The notes beneath the pieces are model-generated. The model saw nothing but the letters and a program-made list of their open reading frames with translations. It searched no databases and was not told where the DNA came from. The position numbers were made by a program, and so were the translations under genes. A stretch of DNA of 64,000 nt from Edaphobacillus lindanitolerans (GTDB taxonomy: Bacteria; Bacillota; Bacilli; Bacillales_A; Planococcaceae): the NCBI RefSeq assembly GCF_900156305.1, contig NZ_FTPL01000005.1:124001-188000 (forward strand), in the 5' to 3' direction. Shown piece by piece: positions 1 to 8,780 of the stretch (its first letter is position 1; every line of letters starts with the position of its first letter).

Positions 1-332
1 TGTTCCAGTATGCGGGGCAGCCCCGCAACGGAAAAGGTGTTGACGCCGATGGCCAGTTTTCCGTGCACGCCCTTGCTGACATCCATGACCTCTGTTTTCG
101 TTTCTTCCATCAACTGAACGATCTGCAAAGCGTTTTTATAGAGGGCTTTTCCCGCCTCGGTCACCTCCAGAAACTTGCCGCTTCTCTCCACTAACTTGGA
201 ACCGAGTTCCTCTTCCATCGATTTCAGCTGCTGGCTTAAAGGCGGTTGGGACATATGGAGCCTCTTCGCCGCAGCCGAAATTTTCCCTTCTTCCACGATC
301 GCAATAAAATAGCGCAGTTGCCGGATATCCAT
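1..332 (-). CDS. LysR-family transcriptional regulator, N-terminal part (cut by window edge)
   Basis: The first 110 residues are present; the effector-binding domain lies outside the window. The protein begins MDIRQLRYF, followed by the winged helix-turn-helix typical of LysR regulators (AAKRLHMSQPPLSQQ, about residues 20–35) and the linker region ending near VHGKLAIGV. The ATG at 332 has a strong GGAGGCGGAGG ribosome-binding site just upstream. It is divergent from the lipoprotein gene at 419, so it may regulate genes to its right, including the amidohydrolases; this is inference. The family is certain, the regulon unknown. Confidence 0.93.
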   Translation of the reverse strand, partial: MDIRQLRYFIAIVEEGKISAAAKRLHMSQPPLSQQLKSMEEELGSKLVERSGKFLEVTEAGKALYKNALQIVQLMEETKTEVMDVSKGVHGKLAIGVNTFSVAGLPRILE

Positions 333-418
333 CCTCCGCCTCCTCTGGTGCATATGATAAAGATTGCAAAAGCTTATTTTTTTAATATTTTTCATATAGT
401 CGTCCTCATGATAGCCTA

Positions 419-1150
419 ATGTCAGAGGGGGTGCACGCGATTAGGACACTGAGCGCAATCGTCATCAGTTTGCTTGCCGTCGCAGTTGCCGGATGCAGCA
501 CCGCTCCGGACAATGAACACAGTTTACCCGTACAATCAGAAAAAAAGGATGGTGGGGATTTGGAACAGAAGCTGATAACTGCAGCGGCAGAAGGGGATAC
601 GAAAGCGGTTTTGGAGTTGCTGGAAGCGGGCGCCCCGATTGATGCAACAGATTCCGACGGAGTGACGGCCGTCATGGCGGCAACGCAGAGAAATGAAGTT
701 GACACGGTCAGGAAGCTGATCGAACGGGGAGCCGACATCGATATCCGAAATCACCGGCAGGATAATGTGCTGTTGTACGCAGGAGCAGAAGGATTGCTTG
801 AGATCGTCCAGCTTGCCCTGGAGGCCGGTGCCGATCCTGCATTGACCAATCGTTACGGCGGCACGGCGCTCATCCCGGCTTCGGAACGCGGTCATGTGGC
901 GGTCGTGGAAGAGCTCCTGACGAACTCGGAGATCGATGTGAACCATCTCAATGACCTGCATTGGACCGCGTTGCTGGAGGCGGTGATCCTAGGCAACGGC
1001 GGGCGGGACCATCAAAAAATCGTCCAATTGCTCGTTGATCACGGGGCGGATGTCGACATCGCCGACCGGGACGGGATAACGCCATTGCAGCATGCCGAGC
1101 GCCATGGATATGAGGAAGTCGCCGGCATTTTGAAGAAGGCAGGGGCATAA
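419..1150 (+). CDS. Ankyrin-repeat lipoprotein
   Basis: A 243-residue protein with a short hydrophobic N-terminus ending in a lipobox (AVAGC, Cys26), so probably exported and anchored by lipid outside the membrane. After a polar linker (to about residue 45) come four to five ankyrin repeats, with the hallmark spacing seen in GAPIDATDSDGVTAVM, GADIDIRNHRQDNVLL, GADPALTNRYGGTAL and GADVDIADRDGITPLQ. Ankyrin repeats bind proteins, so the partner is unknown. The start is uncertain: the ATG at 419 has no good ribosome site, while a GTG at 431 follows AGAGGGG almost without spacing. A second ankyrin-bearing surface protein lies at 32139–33428. Confidence 0.85.
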   Translation: MSEGVHAIRTLSAIVISLLAVAVAGCSTAPDNEHSLPVQSEKKDGGDLEQKLITAAAEGDTKAVLELLEAGAPIDATDSDGVTAVMAATQRNEVDTVRKLIERGADIDIRNHRQDNVLLYAGAEGLLEIVQLALEAGADPALTNRYGGTALIPASERGHVAVVEELLTNSEIDVNHLNDLHWTALLEAVILGNGGRDHQKIVQLLVDHGADVDIADRDGITPLQHAERHGYEEVAGILKKAGA

Positions 1151-1220
1151 ATCCACCTGGAAGCCCGACAGGCCGCTGGAAGAATGCAATCGCAAAGACA
1201 TCATGTTAAGGAGGGACAAC

Positions 1221-2444
1221 ATGACCGGACGACATTACTGGATAACGAATGTGACATTGGAGACAGGATATGAATTTGAACAGGATTCCGTAACCGGAAC
1301 AAACACGGCATTGTTTCATGTAAGGATCGAAGAGGGGACAATCCAAGAAATCATCCCCGGGGAGCAGCCGTTGCATACGGAACTGCCTGAGCTGGATGCC
1401 AACCAGTACTTAATGCTTCCTTCATTCAGAGATATGCACATCCATCTCGACAAAACGTACTACGGGGGTCCTTGGAAAGCGCCGACCATTCCGGCAAAAG
1501 GGATTCTTACCCGGCTGGAAGAAGAGGAAGAATTGCTTCCGCGCCAGCTGCCCGTTGCCGAGGAACGGGCGAAGCACTTGCTGGATCTTCTGGCAGGCAA
1601 CGGGTCGACGCATATCCGCACCCACTGTAATGTGGATCCGTTCATCGGACTCAAAAATCTCGAGGCCACAATGCGTGCGGCAGAAGCGTACAAAGGGAAG
1701 GCTTCGGTCGAAGTGGTCGCCTTCCCCCAGCATGGCCTGCTCCGGAGCCAGTCGGTTTCACTCGTCCGGGAAGCTTTGCGAAACGGCGCCACCCTCGTCG
1801 GCGGTGTGGATCCGGCGACGATCGACGGAAACATAGAGAAGTCATTGAATACCGTGATGGATCTGGCGGTGGAGGCCGATGCAGACATTGATCTTCACAT
1901 CCACGATCCGGGTCATCTTGGCATTTTCACATTCAAGCGATTGGCCGCTTTGACGGAGGAAGCGGGATGGCAGGGGAGAGTGACCATCAGCCACGCACTC
2001 GCACTTGCGGACGTCCCGCTTGAAGAAGCGGCGGAAGTGGGGGAAATGCTTGCCTATCATGGGATATCGATCGCTTCGTCGGTTCCCGTCGGACGAACGA
2101 TTCCCATTCCGCTATTGCGTGAAAAAGGAGTCAGGATTTCCCTTGGGGATGACAGCATCACGGATCACTGGTCCCCGTTCGGGAAAGGGGACAGCCTGGA
2201 GAAGGCGGGAACGTTGGCGGAGCGCTTCAGGCTCAGTGATGAACGTTCGCTCGGACAAACACTGGGTTATATCACGGGCGGAACAACGGCCTTGCATGAG
2301 GATGGCCGCAGGAATTGGCCACAGACAGGCGACACCGCGGATTTCGTTTTCGTAGATGCCGCTTGTTCGGCAGAAGCCGTCGCAAGGAGAGCGGACAGAG
2401 TCGCCGTCTTCTTTAAAGGGGACCTGGTTGCCGGCACATTGTAA
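1221..2444 (+). CDS. Metal-dependent amidohydrolase, cytosine-deaminase-like (copy 1)
   Basis: A 407-residue member of the cytosine deaminase-related amidohydrolase group (TIM barrel). Visible metal-site motifs are HIHLDK (about residue 75), RTHCN, the H-x-H of DLHIHDPG, SHALAL and the late Asp in LGDDSITDHW. It should hydrolyse or deaminate a cyclic amide or amine in the cytosol; the substrate cannot be told. The start is the ATG at 1221, because AAGGAGGG lies between it and an earlier ATG at 1203. It is followed 21 bp later by a paralogue, so the two form an operon that probably arose by tandem duplication. Confidence 0.85.
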   Translation: MTGRHYWITNVTLETGYEFEQDSVTGTNTALFHVRIEEGTIQEIIPGEQPLHTELPELDANQYLMLPSFRDMHIHLDKTYYGGPWKAPTIPAKGILTRLEEEEELLPRQLPVAEERAKHLLDLLAGNGSTHIRTHCNVDPFIGLKNLEATMRAAEAYKGKASVEVVAFPQHGLLRSQSVSLVREALRNGATLVGGVDPATIDGNIEKSLNTVMDLAVEADADIDLHIHDPGHLGIFTFKRLAALTEEAGWQGRVTISHALALADVPLEEAAEVGEMLAYHGISIASSVPVGRTIPIPLLREKGVRISLGDDSITDHWSPFGKGDSLEKAGTLAERFRLSDERSLGQTLGYITGGTTALHEDGRRNWPQTGDTADFVFVDAACSAEAVARRADRVAVFFKGDLVAGTL

Positions 2445-2465
2445 AAAAATTAAAGGAGCGATCAT

Positions 2466-3692
2466 ATGCATACTGCCTATTGGCTGACGAATACAACATT
2501 GGAAACCGGTTATCAATCTCATCAAGGTGTCGTGACCGGTACCGATACTGCGCGCTTTCATCTGTTGATTGACGGCGGGCACATTTCAAAAATCATCCCT
2601 GACTCCGAAACGATCACGGATGATCTTCCGCAAAAGGATGCAAACGGCTTGCTGATGCTCCCGTCCTTCATCGAAAAGCATTGCCATCTGGACAAAACGC
2701 TGCTCGGTGACCGGTGGCGTCCGGTCACGCCTGTGAAGAGTATTTTTGACCGCCTGGAAATCGAGAAGGACGTCCTGCCTTCGTTGGAGACGACCACACA
2801 AGAGCGTGCGGAAACGCTGCTCACCCGTTACGTGGAGTCCGGTGTGACTCATGTGCGGACCCATGTGGACATTTATCCGGAAGCAGGCCTGAAGAATCTG
2901 GAGGAAGTCAAAAAAGCGCTGCGTACATTCGAGGGGAAGTTAACCTATGAAATCGTCGCGTTTCCCCAGCATGGACTGCTGCGCACGGATGCGAAAGAGC
3001 TCGTCCGAGAAGCCCTTCGCGAAGGGGCGGACTTTGTAGGCGGTGTGGACCCGGCGACTGTGGACGGCGACATCGAGGCTTCCCTCCAGCAGATGGTCGA
3101 GCTTGCCGCAGAGGGCAATGCGGGGATCGACCTGCACTTGCACGACGCCGACCACCTCGGGATTTTCACGATGAAGCGACTGGCCCAATTAACGAAAGAA
3201 GCCGGACTCCGAGGAAAAGTCGCAATCAGCCATGCGTTCGGCCTCGGGGACATCCCGCTGGCCCAGGCGGAAGGGATGGCGGACATCCTCGCTGATGCCG
3301 GAATCACAATCATTACGAGCGTGCCGATCAACCGCAAGTTCCCGCCCGTCGGACTCCTGCACAAGAAGGGGGTATCGGTGGCAGTCGGGTGCGACAACAT
3401 TTTTGATGTCTGGTCCCCGTTCGGAAACGGAGACATCCTGGAACGCGCAGGTCGCCTCGCCGAAATTTCAGGATGGACAGACGAACGTTCATTGGCCCAG
3501 ACCCTGTCCTTCATCACGGATGGAAAAACACCGCTGAACCGCGAAGGGGAACAAGTGTGGCCGAAAGCGGGAGACGAGGCAAGCGTCGTCCTGGTGGACG
3601 CCACCTGCTCTGCGGAAGCCATCGCCAGAAGGTCGAGGCGGGTGCTGACGATGCACAAAGGAGAAATCACATCAGGTTCTCTTGTACGATAA
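2466..3692 (+). CDS. Metal-dependent amidohydrolase, cytosine-deaminase-like (copy 2)
   Basis: A 408-residue paralogue of the gene immediately upstream, alike along its whole length. It keeps the metal motifs in altered form: HCHLDK instead of HIHLDK, RTHVDIYP instead of RTHCNVDP, DLHLHDAD, SHAFGL, and GCDNIFDVW instead of GDDSITDHW. The last motif is nearer to the GHDDVFDPW form known from classical cytosine deaminase. The differences sit around the active site, so the two copies probably act on different substrates. AAAGGAG precedes the ATG by seven bases. An intrinsic terminator follows directly. Confidence 0.85.
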   Translation: MHTAYWLTNTTLETGYQSHQGVVTGTDTARFHLLIDGGHISKIIPDSETITDDLPQKDANGLLMLPSFIEKHCHLDKTLLGDRWRPVTPVKSIFDRLEIEKDVLPSLETTTQERAETLLTRYVESGVTHVRTHVDIYPEAGLKNLEEVKKALRTFEGKLTYEIVAFPQHGLLRTDAKELVREALREGADFVGGVDPATVDGDIEASLQQMVELAAEGNAGIDLHLHDADHLGIFTMKRLAQLTKEAGLRGKVAISHAFGLGDIPLAQAEGMADILADAGITIITSVPINRKFPPVGLLHKKGVSVAVGCDNIFDVWSPFGNGDILERAGRLAEISGWTDERSLAQTLSFITDGKTPLNREGEQVWPKAGDEASVVLVDATCSAEAIARRSRRVLTMHKGEITSGSLVR

Positions 3693-3695
3693 AAA

Positions 3696-3738
3696 GAAGA
3701 CGCGGTGACCGATGTTTCGGCCACCGCGTCTTTTTTTG
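3696..3738 (+). terminator. Intrinsic terminator after the amidohydrolase operon
   Basis: A GC-rich inverted repeat (AGACGCGGTG…CACCGCGTCT) with a short loop, followed by a run of seven T. Confidence 0.9.
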
Positions 3739-3755
3739 TGTTTCCTAATTCAATC

Positions 3756-3881
3756 GATTCGCGTCGTGATTCGGTCTGCCCAAGGGGAGAATTGGTCGAT
3801 TCACGCCGTGTTTCGGTCTACTCGAAGAGTGTTTCGGTCTGCTCAAAGGGAGAATCGGCCGATTCGCCGCCCGAAACGGAT
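3756..3881. repeat. Intergenic 21-bp-period array A
   Basis: Six consecutive 21-base units fill the gap between two convergent genes. Aligned in register, five end in TTCGGTC or a near match (TTGGTC, TCGGCC) at exactly 21-base steps; the last unit is degenerate. The units alternate between GATTCRCG-type and TRCTCAAAGG-type starts. No protein is likely: any open frame here simply reflects a period divisible by three. Confidence 0.75.
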
Positions 3882-3934
3882 CTTCAGACCAGAAATCACT
3901 CCTGATCAAATCCCCCGATTCGCCGGCCCCTTAA

Positions 3935-5308
3935 CTAAAGCAAAACCTCCACTTTCGTGCCTTTGCCGATCTCGCTCGTCAGGGTGACGCTTCCTCCGTG
4001 GGCTTCGATGATGTCTTTGGAGATGGCAAGGCCGAGTCCGGTCCCCTCGATGTTCTCCGTATTGGATCCCCTGTAGTAGCGGTTGAAGATTTGTTCGATG
4101 TCCTTCTTGGCGATGCCTTTGCCGTTGTCCTCGATTGTGATCCCGGTTTCCGTGACGGAGACGGTGATTTCGGTGTCCGGATCGTTGTGGACGATGGCAT
4201 TGTTGATGAAGTTCAAAATGGCCCGTTTCATCAGATGCCGATCGATTTGCCGCATCGAATCTTCTCCGCTGCTTTTGAATGTAATGGCGTGTTCGCTGTA
4301 TTTCGAGTCGTTCAATACTTCGATGACCAGCTCGCGGACGAAGCGTTCCAGCCGGGTGCCCTCGCGGTTGAGCGGCATTTCCTGATTGCGCAGCCGCATC
4401 GTCAAATTGAAGTCATCCAGCAGTTCCTTCATATAAATCGATTTCTGTTCGATGATTTCCGCATAATCCGCGCGCTCCGATTCCGTGATGTCCGGCTCCT
4501 TCAGTAATTCCGAAAATCCCTGGATGGAGGCGAGGGGCGTCTTCAGGTCATGTGAGACGTTGCTGATCCATTCTTCCCGCATCTTCTCCAGCTTCCGGCG
4601 CTCTTCCTCATGGGCCTCCAACGTTTCGGAAACGGCATTCAAGTTTGAAAAGACCGGCTTGAAAATACCATGGCGGGTCGTCTTCTGAACGGAGAAATTC
4701 CGCTTTTTCAGTTGGCTGATCCGGTCGATCATGTACGAAACCGGTTTCGTGATGATCGAGCTGAACAGCAATCCGATGAGCATCGCGATGAGCAGGTCCG
4801 CAATCGTAATCCACATGATTGCCTTTGACACATAGGTGGTGACGGACTGGGCATTAAACATGATGACGAAGCGTTCTTCCGCGGAATGTTGGACACCCAG
4901 CAGATAGCTGTAATCTTCAAATTGGCCAATATAATGGGTCGTGTACTGTTCATCCAGGTATTTGTATTTGTGTACAAGTTCCACGGGACTGTAGTGCGAA
5001 GGGGCTTCATCGGGTGCCAGGGCTGAGGTGACGACCTGCCCGTTTTGGTCCAGCACCTGCAGCCATCCCCCAAATTTCTTCAGTTCTTCGATTCCCTTTT
5101 CTGAAATGGCGGGTTGTCCGTTTTCCATCGACAGGTATTGGGAAAATTGCCGCGTGAACGTTTCTCCGGTTTCATCCGACAAGCTGTCATTGCCGTGGGT
5201 CTGCTGGTAAGCAAGCAAGCCGAGGAGGACAAGCAGATTGACGAAGATGACGACAAACACGATGAACAATATCGAGATCAAATATTGGACTGTCAGTTTC
5301 CACTTCAT
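3935..5308 (-). CDS. Sensor histidine kinase with extracytoplasmic sensor and HAMP domains
   Basis: A 457-residue membrane kinase. TM1 lies at about residues 8–33, an extracytoplasmic region at about 35–165, and TM2 at about 170–190, then HAMP. Next come the dimerisation/phosphoacceptor box SNVSHDLKTPL (His near residue 255) and the ATPase boxes NFINNA, DNGKGIA and GTGLGLAIS. It follows its response regulator after eight bases, with AGGTG as ribosome site. In the B. subtilis Yxd and Bce modules the kinase is about 330 residues with almost no external loop; this one is a classical periplasmic-sensing kinase, which is unusual beside a Yxd-type transporter. Confidence 0.93.
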   Translation of the reverse strand: MKWKLTVQYLISILFIVFVVIFVNLLVLLGLLAYQQTHGNDSLSDETGETFTRQFSQYLSMENGQPAISEKGIEELKKFGGWLQVLDQNGQVVTSALAPDEAPSHYSPVELVHKYKYLDEQYTTHYIGQFEDYSYLLGVQHSAEERFVIMFNAQSVTTYVSKAIMWITIADLLIAMLIGLLFSSIITKPVSYMIDRISQLKKRNFSVQKTTRHGIFKPVFSNLNAVSETLEAHEEERRKLEKMREEWISNVSHDLKTPLASIQGFSELLKEPDITESERADYAEIIEQKSIYMKELLDDFNLTMRLRNQEMPLNREGTRLERFVRELVIEVLNDSKYSEHAITFKSSGEDSMRQIDRHLMKRAILNFINNAIVHNDPDTEITVSVTETGITIEDNGKGIAKKDIEQIFNRYYRGSNTENIEGTGLGLAISKDIIEAHGGSVTLTSEIGKGTKVEVLL

Positions 5309-5316
5309 CAAAACAC

Positions 5317-6018
5317 CTATTTCGAAATGAATTTATAACCTAGCCCTTTTACCGTTGTGAGATGGACGGGCTTCGACGGGTGATCTTCAATCTTTTCGCG
5401 AAGGCGCCGGATATGGACCATGAGCGTATTATCCGCCCCGAAGAAGTCTTCTCCCCAGACCCGCTGGAACAGCGTCTCTTTGCTGAGGATCTGGTTCGGA
5501 TGATGCAGGAAGCAAGCCATCAGGCCGATTTCCTTTGCCGTCAGTTCCAATGGTTTGCCGTCTTTCATCACTTCGGTTTCCGACTCATCCATCGTAAACG
5601 GGCCGACAGAGATCTTTTTGGGCTGTGCGGCCATCTCTTCCTCATAATAGCCTGCCCGCCTCAGCTGGGCTTTCACCCTGAACGCAACTTCCTTCGGGCT
5701 GAATGGCTTCGTAATGTAATCATCGCCACCGATGGCAAGACCCAGGATTTTATCCGTCTCGTCGGATTTCGCAGACAGGAACAAAATCGGAATCCGGGAA
5801 ACTTCCCGAATGCGTTTGCATAAATCATAGCCGTCCCCGTCCGGAAGCATGATGTCCAAAATGGCGATATCGGGGGAGAACGTCTGGAATTGCTCCCAAC
5901 CTTCACGTGCGGTTCCCGCCGTTTCAATTTCAGAGAACCCTTCCTTCATGAGTGCAGTTTTTATCAGAAGACGCAGATCGCTTTCATCATCCACGACCAG
6001 GACCCGTGGCTTCTCCAA
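5317..6018 (-). CDS. OmpR-family response regulator
   Basis: A 233-residue regulator. The receiver domain has the acidic pair in VVDDE, phosphoacceptor Asp in AILDIMLPDG and Lys in ITKPFSP; the C-terminal winged helix ends in VHLTTVKGLGYKF. A TTG at 6018 is the best start, since AAAGGGAG lies eight bases upstream; a GTG at 6039 would place that site inside the gene. It is the first gene of a two-gene operon with the kinase and is divergent from the ABC transporter at 6171, which it very likely controls. Confidence 0.93.
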   Translation of the reverse strand: MEKPRVLVVDDESDLRLLIKTALMKEGFSEIETAGTAREGWEQFQTFSPDIAILDIMLPDGDGYDLCKRIREVSRIPILFLSAKSDETDKILGLAIGGDDYITKPFSPKEVAFRVKAQLRRAGYYEEEMAAQPKKISVGPFTMDESETEVMKDGKPLELTAKEIGLMACFLHHPNQILSKETLFQRVWGEDFFGADNTLMVHIRRLREKIEDHPSKPVHLTTVKGLGYKFISK

Positions 6019-6100
6019 TTCATTCACTCCCTTTCGCACCGGGTGTTTCTTTGCTCAAGTATAAATCAAATTACCGTGATCCGCCGGATTTAAGGATAAT

Positions 6101-6143
6101 GTAAGACCGGAGTTAATTTGGGTTAAGGTTCGCTCGGTATAGT
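6101..6143 (+). promoter_or_regulatory. Candidate response-regulator binding repeats and promoter of the ABC transporter
   Basis: Direct repeats GTTAA at 6112 and 6122 are exactly ten bases apart, with a similar GTAAG at 6101. Such ten- to eleven-base spacing is usual for OmpR-type dimers. The −10 box TATAGT is at 6138–6143, and no good −35 exists because the repeats cover that position, as expected for an activated promoter. Confidence 0.45.
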
Positions 6144-6170
6144 GAAGGCATACGAAAGAGGTGCTGACAT

Positions 6171-6938
6171 ATGGAGCCATTGCTGCTCGTGAAAAACGTT
6201 GAGAAAAGCTATAAGAAGAGCGTCAATACAGCCAAAGCGCTTGAACAGGTTTCATTTGAAATTGATCATGGAGAGTTTGTCGGGGTCATGGGGCCTTCAG
6301 GCGCGGGGAAATCGACGCTGCTGAACGTGCTGGCGACGATCGATACGCCTACTAACGGAGACATTTTCATCGGGAGAGACAATATCGCGAAAATGGACGA
6401 GGAGAAGCTCGCAGATTTTCGGCGTGACCATCTGGGGTTCATCTTCCAGGACTACAATCTGCTGGACTCCCTGACCGTCCGGGAAAATATTTTGCTCCCG
6501 CTTGCCATCGCAAAGAAGAAACCGGCGGAAATTGCAAAGCGCGTCGATGAGATCGCTGCGACATTCGGCATTTCGGATCTGCTTGATCAGTACCCGTACC
6601 AGATTTCTGGCGGGCAGCGGCAGCGCACCGCCGCGAGCCGGGCGTTGATATCGAATCCGAAAATCATCTTCGCGGATGAGCCGACCGGCGCACTCGATTC
6701 GAAGTCGGCGACGGACCTGCTTGAGAGCATGAGTTCCCTGAATGAGCAGCATGAGACGACCATCATGATGGTGACACACGATGCCTATGCGGCAAGCTTC
6801 TGCCGCCGGATCCTGTTCATCAAAGACGGCCGGCTGTCCAAGGAGATCACACGCGGCAATCGGACGCGCAAGCAGTTTTTCCAAATGATCCTCGATGAGT
6901 TGGCTCAAATGGGTGGTGCAGCAAATGACGCTATTTGA
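6171..6938 (+). CDS. yxdL: ABC transporter ATP-binding protein, YxdL/BceA type
   Basis: A 255-residue ATPase with Walker A GPSGAGKST, Q-loop IFQDYN, signature ISGGQRQR and Walker B IIFADEPTGALD. The closest known type powers the peptide-antibiotic detoxification and sensing transporters of Bacillales (BceA, YxdL). It overlaps the permease gene by 14 bases, and the order ATPase–permease–YxeA matches the yxdLM-yxeA operon of B. subtilis. AAAGAGGTG precedes the ATG. Confidence 0.92.
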   Translation: MEPLLLVKNVEKSYKKSVNTAKALEQVSFEIDHGEFVGVMGPSGAGKSTLLNVLATIDTPTNGDIFIGRDNIAKMDEEKLADFRRDHLGFIFQDYNLLDSLTVRENILLPLAIAKKKPAEIAKRVDEIAATFGISDLLDQYPYQISGGQRQRTAASRALISNPKIIFADEPTGALDSKSATDLLESMSSLNEQHETTIMMVTHDAYAASFCRRILFIKDGRLSKEITRGNRTRKQFFQMILDELAQMGGAANDAI

Positions 6939-8778
6939 CCTGGCGCTGAAAAACATCCGCCGCAACATGAAGAACTACTCGCTGTACATCGGGTCCACCG
7001 TCTTTTCCATCCTGATTTATTTTACGTTTGCCACGTTGAAATATAGTGGGGACATCGGCGGCATGGCCGAAGCATCGAAACAGATCCAGGCGGTGATGGG
7101 GGCGTCGGCGTTTGTGCTCATGGTCTTCGTCGCGATCTTCATCGTGTATTCAAACTCGTTCTTCATGAAAAAGAGGAAGAAGGAAGTCGCGCTTTATTCC
7201 TTGCTGGGCGTCCGCAAGAAGTCCATCGGGTTCCTGCTGTTCTTCGAAAACATGGTGATCGGACTCGTATCGCTCATCATCGGCGTGGTCCTCGGATTCC
7301 TGCTATCCCGCGGATTGCTCTCCATTCTCCTGAAGCTGATGGGCATGGAGGTCGTGGCGGGATTCACCTTCTCGATGGATGCGCTCATCAATACATGCCT
7401 TGTATTTTTCGTGATTTTCCTGTTCACATCTCTTTTGGGATACCGCATCATCTACCGCTTCAAGCTGATTGACCTGTTCCATGCGGAGAAAAAGGGCGAG
7501 GAAATCCCGAGGGTGAGAGTGATCACCGCGATTGCCGGCGTGGCGTCGCTCGCGGCCGCATACTATATTGCACTTCAGGATGTTCTTGAGTCTGAAGTGT
7601 GGAGACTGCTGGGCATTGGCACGCCGCTCGCCGTCATTGCATTGACGGTGCTGGGCTCGTATCTTCTGTTCGACAGCGTATTGGTCTATGTGCTGTCCGT
7701 CCTGAAAAGAAATCCGCGCTGGGCCTGGAAAGGGCTGAACCTCATGACGGCCTCCCAGCTGCTTTACCGGATCAGGGGGAACGCGAAAACACTGACGATC
7801 ATCACGGTGCTAAGCGCCACGACGATCACTGCTGGCGGCGCGGTATTCGGGGTTTATTACAACGCCGAAAAAGACGTCCAGAAAATGACTCCCTACACAT
7901 TCATGTGGGAAGGGCAGAAGCAGGATATCGACCCGGCCATCGTCGAGTCCCAAACATCGTTCAACAGCAAACTGCTCCGCCTGCCGTACGATGAGACCGA
8001 AATGGAATATGCCGTGATCGATGAGTCGACTTTCGATGAATTGGCGAAGAACCTGGAGTGGACCGATATACAGAAGCTCCATCGGGATGAGGTCTTTGCA
8101 ATCGACGGCTTTTATGATGAACGCTGGTCGGATAAATTGGAGTCCGTCACGATCAACGATACGGATTATCCGGTCGCCCATTTCTACGAACAGGCACCGT
8201 TCAATACAGGGACGCTCGGATCAACGGCGATCGTCGTGCCGGACGAACTGTATGGAGACATCCAATCGGAAGAGAAATTGGTGCAGGCCGTCCAGGTCTC
8301 GGACTATAAAAAGCGGGCTGACCTGTCGGACAAACTGGCAGCCGCTACGGACAACTTCTCCAGCAGGACTGCGGATTACAAGGCTGTCGTGGAATCATCG
8401 GGTGCGCTGCTCTTTGTCGGAAGCTTTTTGGGGCTGGTGTTCCTCGTCGCAACAGGAAGCATCATTTTCTTCAAAATGATGACCGAAGCGGAAGAGGATA
8501 AAAGCAAATATGCGGTCCTCCATAAAATCGGCGTATCGAACGCCGACATGAAAAAGACCATCCGGGGCCAGATCGGCATCATCTTCGCCGTTCCGCTCGC
8601 CCTTGGCCTCATTCACGGGGGCGTGGCGCTGGCATCCGTTTCCAATCTGCTGTCGATGAACTTCCTCGTACCGGTCATCATCTGGATGGCGGCCTACACG
8701 CTGATCTATGGAATCTACTATTTTGCCACTGTACGGAGCTTCAACAAAACCATCAGAAGAGAATATATGGAGGGCTGA
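6925..8778 (+). CDS. yxdM: ABC transporter permease, YxdM/BceB type
   Basis: A 617-residue FtsX-type permease. Membrane segments come in groups: one near the N-terminus, three by about residue 170, further segments at about 215–260 and 290–325, and three at the C-terminus. A large extracellular domain lies at about 325–495, the hallmark of the peptide-sensing BceB family. The start is the ATG at 6925 with GGGTGGTG upstream; earlier in-frame ATGs lie inside the ATPase gene without a ribosome site. The large external domain is expected to bind a peptide antibiotic or defensin; the actual ligand is unknown. Confidence 0.9.
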   Translation: MTLFDLALKNIRRNMKNYSLYIGSTVFSILIYFTFATLKYSGDIGGMAEASKQIQAVMGASAFVLMVFVAIFIVYSNSFFMKKRKKEVALYSLLGVRKKSIGFLLFFENMVIGLVSLIIGVVLGFLLSRGLLSILLKLMGMEVVAGFTFSMDALINTCLVFFVIFLFTSLLGYRIIYRFKLIDLFHAEKKGEEIPRVRVITAIAGVASLAAAYYIALQDVLESEVWRLLGIGTPLAVIALTVLGSYLLFDSVLVYVLSVLKRNPRWAWKGLNLMTASQLLYRIRGNAKTLTIITVLSATTITAGGAVFGVYYNAEKDVQKMTPYTFMWEGQKQDIDPAIVESQTSFNSKLLRLPYDETEMEYAVIDESTFDELAKNLEWTDIQKLHRDEVFAIDGFYDERWSDKLESVTINDTDYPVAHFYEQAPFNTGTLGSTAIVVPDELYGDIQSEEKLVQAVQVSDYKKRADLSDKLAAATDNFSSRTADYKAVVESSGALLFVGSFLGLVFLVATGSIIFFKMMTEAEEDKSKYAVLHKIGVSNADMKKTIRGQIGIIFAVPLALGLIHGGVALASVSNLLSMNFLVPVIIWMAAYTLIYGIYYFATVRSFNKTIRREYMEG

Positions 8779-8780
8779 TC

